Shown here piece by piece: positions 63,416 to 64,000 of a stretch of DNA of 64,000 bases (its first letter is position 1; the number at the start of each line of letters is the position of its first letter). Where the stretch lies: NCBI GenBank assembly GCA_018340805.1, contig JACMZG010001913.1:10700608-10764607 (forward strand), given 5' to 3'. The translations under genes and the position numbers were made by a program. Source of the DNA: Microvelia longipes (lineage: Eukaryota > Arthropoda > Insecta > Hemiptera > Veliidae). The notes beneath the pieces were generated by a model, which worked only from the letters and a program-made list of their open reading frames with translations, had not been told where the DNA came from and did no database searches.

Positions 63416-64000
63416 TTTACTTATCTATCTACTTATTACCTAAGTCTGCGGGATCATAACGGTCTAAGAGGTTTTCAACATCCTCTCTGAGTGCGTGTAT
63501 CAGTCTATCTGAGTAACGCATAACTTAAGCTGCGTTAATGCTAAATTATGAGTAATCCACCATTAGATAATCACAACATTCTGAGGACGAGCGAAACTAG
63601 TCAATTTAGTGTGAGAAATTTATGACGTCATTAACCCAAGTTATATGGGTTTAAATATGGTGTCACATATTTTAGTTTAACGGCATGCTAAATCGATTGA
63701 CACCGCTTTTAAGCCTATCACATGTATATACATATATAATATTGTATGTATGTTTACGCCAAATGTCAATGACCTCTATGATATCTGGTTGGTTCAGTAG
63801 TATGGGGTTTTATCTTCTGTCACCCATGGTAAGTCTACTGTCCCAAACAGGCAGGACAAAAATGGCACCCACGGAATCACGGCGAGCTAAGTAGGCCCGC
63901 AAAACGGAAGAACCGCGAAATAGTCTTCTTAGATTCGTAGGCATTGTGAAAGAATAAGAGACAAGTTTCAAACTTAGAAGAAGCTGAAACTTGCCAGCTT
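63416..64000. other. No recognised gene
   Basis: 63585-63650 has GGACGAGCGAAACTAGTC and ATTTATGACGTCATTAACCC, fragments of the 5S-composite repeat. The rest is unassigned. Confidence 0.45.

Noticed and set aside
63125..63490. Open frames on both strands at the 53-bp array
   Set aside because: Tandem repeat translation on both strands, no protein likeness.
63680..63900. LINE C-terminal fragment suggested by LSQTGRTKMAP
   Set aside because: Too short and without a family signature.

Overview
This window reads as nuclear DNA of an invertebrate animal, most likely an insect, although the order cannot be told from sequence alone. Four things point there: one multi-exon gene with GT..AG introns, strong AT bias, long (TA)n tracts, and dense decayed non-LTR retrotransposons (R1-like, jockey-like, CR1/jockey-like), MITEs, SINEs and minisatellites. 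No bacterial or viral genes were seen.

Two loci can be supported as genes. The first is an SLC5 (sodium/solute symporter) family transporter on the minus strand. Nine exons were placed between 27729 and 1179. They join in phase at every junction, giving 516 codons plus 2 nt from a 5' UTR splice acceptor through exon 9. The last exon(s), with the C-terminal membrane segments, were not found and probably lie beyond base 1. The second is an intronless 311-codon ORF of unknown function (22429 to 21494, minus), nested on the same strand in the 11-kb first intron of the transporter. Upstream of 27.8 kb, up to 64 kb, I find no host gene, only repeats and unassigned AT-rich sequence.

Layout: 1-27.8 kb is the transporter with repeat-filled introns. 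28.1-29.3 kb is a 67-bp minisatellite. 30-32 kb is a cluster of large foldback palindromes, one built from 5S-rRNA-like sequence. 33.7-35.1 kb is a 58-bp satellite. 35-48 kb holds composite 5S-like repeats, foldbacks, hAT-type MITEs (one inserted in a relative) and LINE tails. 48-56 kb holds dispersed repeats, (TA)n tracts, a hAT-type element with a perfect 8-bp duplication, and tRNA-like SINE units. 57.0-58.3 kb is a 39-bp satellite with higher-order structure. 59-64 kb holds another hAT-like element, MITEs and a 53-bp satellite.

The most interesting signals are in the repeats. A palindromic insertion at 2.0-2.4 kb has a 12-bp target duplication and carries a near-complete type I hammerhead ribozyme in one arm; hammerhead-like cores recur in several other repeats. 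A larger dispersed element has a 5S-rRNA internal-promoter-like block in its middle. A LINE tail is flanked by about 250-bp direct repeats that look like a giant target-site duplication. A 70-bp minisatellite appears to lie inside an inverted-repeat element. A tRNA-half-like motif occurs dispersed, as inverted pairs and as a satellite. All assignments were made by eye; no database search or alignment program was run.
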